In this document: in pieces, positions 59,466 through 64,000 of the stretch | Position numbering within the stretch: the stretch's first letter is position 1 | Layout of the letters: the number at the start of each line of letters is the position of its first letter | Source: Paenibacillus tyrphae | GTDB taxonomy: Bacteria > Bacillota > Bacilli > Paenibacillales > NBRC-103111 | Direction: 5' to 3' | Assembly: GCF_024158745.1 (NCBI RefSeq) | Contig: NZ_JAMZAW010000013.1 | Span: 146,199-210,198, forward strand | Length of the DNA stretch: 64,000 nucleotides | Program-made: the position numbers and the translations under genes | Notes under the pieces: generated by a model | What the model was told of the DNA's origin: nothing | Databases searched by the model: none | What the model saw: only the letters and a program-made list of their open reading frames with translations

Positions 59466-60509
59466 TCATCTGCCCCTTTTCGTAACGGAAGGGGGCTGGC
59501 GAATGACGGCCACGCTCGATTCCCGCACAATGAGCCGAGGCTCGAACTGTACGCGTTCATATTCCCCAGTACCGTGGTCGCGAATCCGCTTCAGCAAAAG
59601 CTCGGTAGCCAGGCGGGCCACTTCATCCCCCATGATCGAGACCGAGCTGATTTGCGGGCTTGTCACCGTCGACCACAAGTTGTTGTCGATGCCCACGACC
59701 GCCACATCCTCCGGTACGCGAATGCCCAGCTCCTTGAAGCGATTCACAATGCCGATGGCCACCATGTCGTTGACCGCATAGATGGCATCCGGCATATGTT
59801 TGAGGCTGTAAAAGTAATCGGCCGCGCGCAAGCCTGTTTCAAACGAGAAATCCTCGCCGAAAAAAACGAGGGAAGGATCTACCTGCGGCAGCGACTGCTC
59901 GTAGGCAAAATACCGTTCCTCAATTTTGTTCTTCGGGGCACCCGCGTATGCGATTCTCGTCCGGCCGATTTTGATTAGATGCTCCATCACGAGACGGCCT
60001 TCCTGGCTGGCCAAGCCGACAACGTCCGCTTTTACATGATCGTCGAGCTTTTTGCCATAGTTGATAATCGAGACGGGTACGCTTGCTTTATTGATCAGTT
60101 CCACCAATGTTTTGGGATACGCGAGCGGCATAATAATCAGCCCGTCCACATGCAGCTTCTTTACCTCGCGCACCGTTTCAAGCTCGGTCCGGGCGTTCCC
60201 GGTGGTGTTGATCTGCACGACGCGGTAGCCATGCTGCTTCGCCGTCTGTTCCACGGACCAGGCGATTTCGGGAATGATCGCATTGCGGATATCCGGCACG
60301 GCCAGGGCAATCTGGTACGTTTGCCGCACCTTCAAGCTTTGCGCCGAAGTATTCGGAGTGAAGCCCATTTCCTCAATTACCTGCAGGATCTGCGCCTTCG
60401 TTTTGGGACTGATTCCGCCGCTATCGTTAATGGCGCGCGATACGGTGGCGATCCCCACCCCCGCTTTCTTCGCCACATCTTCAATTGTTACTTTTTGCTT
60501 TCTGGTCAA
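59466..60509 (-). CDS. LacI-family transcriptional regulator
   Basis: A 347-residue repressor. The helix-turn-helix is VTIEDVAKKAGVGIATVSRA followed by INDSGGISPKTKAQIL, and the hinge helix is NTSAQSLKVRQT. The rest is a periplasmic-binding-protein-like sensor domain that likely binds a sugar. It starts at TTG behind GAAAGGA. It is divergent from the butanediol dehydrogenase gene, whose promoter carries a GGAAACGTTTCC palindrome suited to this family. Confidence 0.92.
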   Translation of the reverse strand: MTRKQKVTIEDVAKKAGVGIATVSRAINDSGGISPKTKAQILQVIEEMGFTPNTSAQSLKVRQTYQIALAVPDIRNAIIPEIAWSVEQTAKQHGYRVVQINTTGNARTELETVREVKKLHVDGLIIMPLAYPKTLVELINKASVPVSIINYGKKLDDHVKADVVGLASQEGRLVMEHLIKIGRTRIAYAGAPKNKIEERYFAYEQSLPQVDPSLVFFGEDFSFETGLRAADYFYSLKHMPDAIYAVNDMVAIGIVNRFKELGIRVPEDVAVVGIDNNLWSTVTSPQISSVSIMGDEVARLATELLLKRIRDHGTGEYERVQFEPRLIVRESSVAVIRQPPSVTKRGR

Positions 60510-60668
60510 GAGCGATGTCCTTTCTTGATTGGAATCGTTTTCTATGATACGAACCGATGTCGCTTGTCTCTTTTTATTATAGCATACGATGCCGCCGTTT
60601 GTGACGAGCCATTGGCAAGCACGTTAAGCCGTCCCCTCTGCTTAAACCATCTTCATTCGTAAATCAAT

Positions 60669-60718
60669 TTGACAAATGTATCAAACTTGTGACATTATTT
60701 ATTGACGGAAACGTTTCC
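60669..60718 (+). promoter_or_regulatory. Promoter and LacI-type operator of bdhA
   Basis: TTGACA (60669-60674) and CATTAT (60693-60698) are 18 nt apart. The perfect palindrome GGAAACGTTTCC (60707-60718) follows at the expected start of transcription. It matches both LacI-family and CcpA-type operators. Confidence 0.7.
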
Positions 60719-60775
60719 TATTTTATCGCTAAATTGATTTTATTACTCGACCCAGTAAGGAGATGTAATGCAAGC

Positions 60776-61828
60776 ATGAAGGCGTTGCGATGGCATGGTG
60801 TGAAGGATCTGCGTTTGGAAACGATTACGGAACCACAAGCGCTCCAAGGAAAAGTGAAAATCCGCGTGGAATGGTGCGGCATTTGCGGAAGCGACCTGCA
60901 TGAATATGTGGCCGGCCCGATTTTTATTCCGGAAAGCACTGCCCACCCGCTGACAAAAGAAAAAGCCCCTATCGTGATGGGGCATGAATTTTCCGGACAA
61001 GTCGTCGAGATCGGGGAAGGTGTCGCCTCGGTGAAGGTGGGCGACCGGGTCGTCGTCGAGCCCGTCTTCGCGTGCGGGACATGCCCGTCGTGCAAGCAGG
61101 GCAAATATAACCTCTGCGAAAAAATGGGCTTTCTCGGCCTCGCCGGTGGTGGTGGCGGCTTCTCCGAATACGTAGCGGTCGATGAACACATGGTCCACAA
61201 AATTCCCGACAGTGTCTCTTACGAGCAAGGCGCTCTGGTCGAACCGTCCGCTGTCGCGCTGTACGCCGTTCGTTCAAGCCAACTGAAGGTCGGGGACAAA
61301 GCCGTCGTGTTCGGTACCGGCCCGATCGGCCTGCTGGTCATCGAGGCACTGAAGGCTTCCGGCGCCTCGGAAATTTATGCCGTCGAGCTTTCACCGGAAC
61401 GCAAGCGCAAAGCGGAAGAGCTCGGCGCGATCGTCATCGATCCGAAAGAATACGATGTGGTGCAAGAGATTCACAAACGGACAGGCGGCGGCGCCGACAT
61501 TGCCTTCGAGGTCACCGGGGTACCTCCTGTTCTCACCCAAGCTATCGAGTCGACCAAAGTCGCCGGACAGATCATGATTGTCAGCATCTTCGAAAGAGAA
61601 GCGCCGATCCGGCCGAATCACCTCGTCATGAAGGAGCGGAACATGACAGGCATCATCGGGTACCGCAATGTATTCCCGGCGGTCATCCGGTTGATGGAAA
61701 AAGGCTTTTTCCCTGCCGAGAAGCTGGTTACGAAGCGAATCAAGCTGGACGAAGCGGTGGAGCATGGCTTTGAGGCGTTGTTGAAAGAAAAGAATCAAGT
61801 AAAAATCCTCGTAACTCCTAAACCGTAA
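60776..61828 (+). CDS. bdhA: (R,R)-butanediol dehydrogenase / zinc-dependent medium-chain dehydrogenase
   Basis: A 350-residue alcohol dehydrogenase. Zinc ligands are in WCGICGSDLHEY and MGHEFSGQVVEIG, and a structural zinc set lies in EPVFACGTCPSCKQGKYNLC. The NAD site is VVFGTGPIGLLVIEALKASG. The protein follows Bacillus BdhA closely, including MGFLGLAGGGGGFSEYVAVD. The enzyme interconverts acetoin and butanediol. The start is ATG at 60776 because AAGGAG precedes it; a longer frame covers the promoter. A terminator follows the stop. Confidence 0.92.
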   Translation: MKALRWHGVKDLRLETITEPQALQGKVKIRVEWCGICGSDLHEYVAGPIFIPESTAHPLTKEKAPIVMGHEFSGQVVEIGEGVASVKVGDRVVVEPVFACGTCPSCKQGKYNLCEKMGFLGLAGGGGGFSEYVAVDEHMVHKIPDSVSYEQGALVEPSAVALYAVRSSQLKVGDKAVVFGTGPIGLLVIEALKASGASEIYAVELSPERKRKAEELGAIVIDPKEYDVVQEIHKRTGGGADIAFEVTGVPPVLTQAIESTKVAGQIMIVSIFEREAPIRPNHLVMKERNMTGIIGYRNVFPAVIRLMEKGFFPAEKLVTKRIKLDEAVEHGFEALLKEKNQVKILVTPKP

Positions 61829-61843
61829 ACAGCGGATTTTAGC

Positions 61844-61882
61844 GAAAAGCAGTCTCGGCATGGATGTCCGGGATTGCTTTTC
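61844..61882 (+). terminator. Terminator behind bdhA
   Basis: GAAAAGCAGTC and GATTGCTTTTC arms around a GC-rich centre form a hairpin followed by TTTAT. Confidence 0.7.
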
Positions 61883-61930
61883 TTTATACGCCGGCAACGT
61901 GGCGTGTTACCGTTTGGTCGTTACCCATTT

Positions 61931-62260
61931 TTAATGCAGCGGTTTGATAAATTTCTTTTTTTCTTTAGACCAAGCTTTAATAATGACTCCATCATTTCTT
62001 ATTAACTGGTAGTTCTCACACTCTTTGATTATCAACCTCCAAAGATCATGCCGAAGAATGTCCTCGTCTGACGGTTCCAAGGGGGACCAATCAAGTTCGC
62101 CTAATGCTTTTATGTTAATATCTTCATAAGTTTCATACTCCGTGAGGCATTCGGAACATCTAAAACGAATTTTATGATTGATGCTGTTCTTCTTTATTTC
62201 TATCCATCCCTGATTACAACCATCACACCAATCAACTTTGTATTTGTAAACTGCTGTCAT
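61931..62260 (-). CDS. Small zinc-ribbon protein, probable immunity or accessory gene
   Basis: A 109-residue protein with two CxxC pairs, CDGCNQGWIEI and FRCSECLTEYE, that should bind one zinc, then a helical half. AAGGAGG precedes the ATG. The AT-rich composition and the place behind a toxin remnant and a barstar-like gene suggest a member of an immunity cluster. I do not recognise a named family. Confidence 0.65.
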   Translation of the reverse strand: MTAVYKYKVDWCDGCNQGWIEIKKNSINHKIRFRCSECLTEYETYEDINIKALGELDWSPLEPSDEDILRHDLWRLIIKECENYQLIRNDGVIIKAWSKEKKKFIKPLH

Positions 62261-62324
62261 CCTGTTCCTCCTTTAAATCAGAATGACGACGCAAGGGTGA
62301 GTGCAATGTAGTTTTTATCTTTAA

Positions 62325-62621
62325 TCATGTCTCGGATATGATAATGATTTTAAATCCAGGTTTCTTTTGCTCAAGCTCCAAAAATATGTCTAAGATCTTT
62401 TCTGCATAAGTACCTAAATTTTTGACTGCTATATCATAATTTTTCCACTCAATTGTAAGTGGAGATTCTAAAAAATCGGTAAAGAATTCCCACATCGAAT
62501 CTAGGTTATTCCCCCAATAGGTGTGCTTCAAATGTTCTTTCTTTACAAGTTTTCCCCTTAAAATATTATGCGTTGTGTCGTAAGAAACGAATTCTACCCC
62601 ATCTATTGTTATTTTTTTCAT
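62325..62621 (-). CDS. Barstar-like immunity protein
   Basis: A 98-residue protein that follows barstar in order: MKKITIDGVEFVSYDTTHN, then YWGNNLDSMWEFFTDFLESP with the NLDxxWD-like block, LTIEWKNYD and KKPGFKIIII at the end. GAGG precedes the ATG at 62621. Barstar proteins block barnase-type ribonuclease toxins. No barnase-type domain is seen in the window, so it may protect against a rival's toxin or one lost from this locus. Confidence 0.8.
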   Translation of the reverse strand: MKKITIDGVEFVSYDTTHNILRGKLVKKEHLKHTYWGNNLDSMWEFFTDFLESPLTIEWKNYDIAVKNLGTYAEKILDIFLELEQKKPGFKIIIISET

Positions 62622-62672
62622 GAATACCTCATTCTGATTTATAAATCGGACCATTATCTACTAGAATAAATG

Positions 62673-62942
62673 TCATCTACTCAAAATAAAACAGAAAACT
62701 AGCACCATCATGCTTATAAAAGTTATACCAATTTGAACAACTTTACTTAATTTACTGTAAATTAATTTTATTAAAAGCAACGATAATATTAAGGAAACAA
62801 GTGGAATAATCGTAAACCCAGATAATGACAATATTAGTATTTGGCCTTCAAGATCGACTCTTCTCTCCAAGTAAGCTCCTAAACAATATACTATGATAAA
62901 CCATATATTTAAAGCTACTGTTAGAAAAGAAATTATTTTCAT
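62673..62942 (-). CDS. Small three-helix membrane protein, probable immunity gene
   Basis: An 89-residue protein with three membrane helices (MKIISFLTVALNIWFIIVYC, ILSLSGFTIIPLVSLILSLL, VVQIGITFISMMVLVFCFIL). A strong GGAGG lies upstream, but nearer to another ATG that opens a five-codon stub (MTVIQ), so translation of the longer protein may depend on re-initiation. It follows the toxin tip directly and is likely its immunity protein. Confidence 0.6.
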   Translation of the reverse strand: MKIISFLTVALNIWFIIVYCLGAYLERRVDLEGQILILSLSGFTIIPLVSLILSLLLIKLIYSKLSKVVQIGITFISMMVLVFCFILSR

Positions 62943-62980
62943 TGTTCTATTGTATAACAGTCATGTACACCTCCGTAAAA

Positions 62981-63780
62981 TTATTTATGCCGACTATTCC
63001 TAATTCGACCGACAGAAAAGTCTCCAAATTGTTGCATACGATTAAAATAATCATTTGGAAGATTTCCTCCAAACCAAGATAAGAGACCAAAATCTACTCC
63101 TGATACGACTCCTTGACAAACATTTGAACAAGTGTTGCCCCCACTATATTGAGGTACTTTTTGGAATGTCGACATTGCTCTGTCCATCATACTACTCTTT
63201 TGTCCTGAATTAGTAGGAATTGCAATGTATCTTGTATAATAATCATTTTCAGGATTAGCATAGCCATTCGACTTACCAGAAGTAGTATTTTCAATAACTT
63301 CACCATCTACTTTTCCAGTTGAGAAAAAATCATCAACAGATGTGACAAATGATAGTTTTGACGCCCACCAGTACCTATAACTTTTTTAACCTGACTAGCA
63401 TCAAGCGATGCATCTGGTCCGAAAGATAAAATCAAACCTTCACCTTTGGAATTCTTAAACAACATCGCATTATGCCCTAATGATCCCACTGCATCCTCGT
63501 TATTTATAAGGTAAACGGTAGTAAGATCAGATTCCATAAAATGCTCTTTATCTGAAAAATATTTCGCACCATTTATCCCTGCTTTAAAATCAAGAAAATC
63601 TTTTCCACCATTACATCCACCTGCATGAGCATAATTTGTGCCGTTAACTGTATTTGTACACCAGTGGCCTGTAGGGTCAACATTTGTCAACGGATTGTTA
63701 TGCACATACGTATACAAATTCAAACTGAGCGGATTCGCATTATCCCCTTCATACGTATCCTAGTTGATAAAGCGGCTCAT
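62981..63780 (-). pseudogene. Rhs toxin tip, truncated and broken
   Basis: The minus strand reads MSRFIN, an in-frame TAG (63760-63762), then DTYEGDNANPLSLNLYTYVH and NNPLTNVDPTGHW, which is the end of the Rhs core. A toxin domain follows with SLGHNAMLFKNSKGEGLILS. In the A-run near 63390 the frame shifts, and the domain continues as KLSFVTSVDDFFSTGKVDGE, YYTRYIAIPTNSGQ, then NTCSNVCQGVVSG to the end at 62981. The His in GHNA before the Cys in CSNVC would suit a permuted NlpC/P60-like (LRAT-like) fold; this is inference. The Rhs body is missing upstream. One stop, one frameshift and truncation mark it as inactive. Confidence 0.75.
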
Positions 63781-63960
63781 CTAATTAAAAGGGCAACAAC
63801 TGTTTTCCAATTGCCGCCCAACTATTATTATATCATCCTGCTTGCTTCATGGATATTTCTGGAATATTTTCACTGCTCCGCCGCGCAAACATTTTTTAGT
63901 GTTTTTTGCGTTGTCTGGGAAAAAAGAAAAACCACAACGCGAAAGGGCTTGAACTGTAAC

Positions 63961-63999
63961 CCGTAAGATGGACACTTGAAAAAAAGTGACCTCTTACGG
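63961..63999. repeat. Large palindromic hairpin at the right edge
   Basis: CCGTAAGA and TCTTACGG are perfect outer arms; CACTT and AAGTG are inner arms around an A-rich centre. It could be a terminator or the end of an insertion sequence continuing beyond the window; only the palindrome is certain. Confidence 0.5.
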
Positions 64000-64000
64000 T

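Noticed and set aside
63961..63999. Insertion sequence end
   Set aside because: Only one palindrome is visible at the window edge and no transposase is in view, so it is listed as a palindrome and not as a mobile element.

Overview
The window looks like chromosomal DNA of a Paenibacillus-like bacterium (Bacillota). Supporting signs are strong AGGAGG-type ribosome binding sites with frequent GTG and TTG starts, a GC-rich core with AT-rich islands, S-layer-homology (SLH) anchored surface protein, YesM/YesN two-component genes beside a sugar ABC transporter, CcpA-like cre sites, and close resemblance of several proteins to Bacillus and Paenibacillus families. The organism call is inference from family resemblance; no rRNA is present.

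Layout. 1-2.9 kb: inositol catabolism genes iolE (cut by the window edge) and iolD behind a clear promoter with operator-like palindromes. 2.9-10.4 kb: chemoreceptor, a secreted discoidin/FN3 protein, a DHA2 drug exporter and an OmpR-type two-component pair. 10.4-17.3 kb: an AT-rich accessory island with a small secreted protein, a collapsed hydrolase gene, a PadR-DUF4180 regulator with its palindromic operator, a decayed toxin-antitoxin pair, XRE regulators, and three secreted proteins (one broken) that share one C-terminal module. 17.3-24.2 kb: a PPOX flavoprotein, an AAA+ ATPase coupled to RtcB RNA ligase, a repeat-rich gap, and a dihydroorotate-dehydrogenase-like protein fused to a membrane domain. 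24.3-31.5 kb: MarR/DUF3147 pair and a sugar ABC transporter operon with its own two-component system. 32-39.9 kb: a tightly packed five-gene cassette SWIM / HEAT-like / MoxR AAA+ / DUF5682 / VWA. 40-48.8 kb: GNAT, DUF6916, three phage-tail-collar proteins and a ~2,040-residue SLH-anchored surface protein on one strand. 48.9-51.3 kb: PhoX-like phosphatase and SEC-C protein. 51.3-53.7 kb: TatD, KptA (Tpt1) and a YkuK-like RNase H-fold protein lying directly downstream of a small array of odd tRNA genes. 53.8-54.7 kb: small ORFs and a MITE-like repeat. 54.7-61.9 kb: Fur-boxed siderophore uptake genes, AlkA-type glycosylase, PIG-L deacetylase, LacI regulator and butanediol dehydrogenase. 61.9-64 kb: an immunity-gene cluster (one barstar-like) behind a degenerate Rhs toxin tip.

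How parts work together. The most system-like units are (a) the five-gene MoxR-VWA cassette, with overlapping or near-touching genes; (b) the tail-collar/SLH surface cluster; (c) the odd tRNAs leading into RNase H-fold/KptA/TatD, plus a second RNA repair gene (RtcB with AAA+) in the same window; and (d) the shared C-terminal module on otherwise unrelated exported proteins. Their biological roles are inferred from domains and gene order only.
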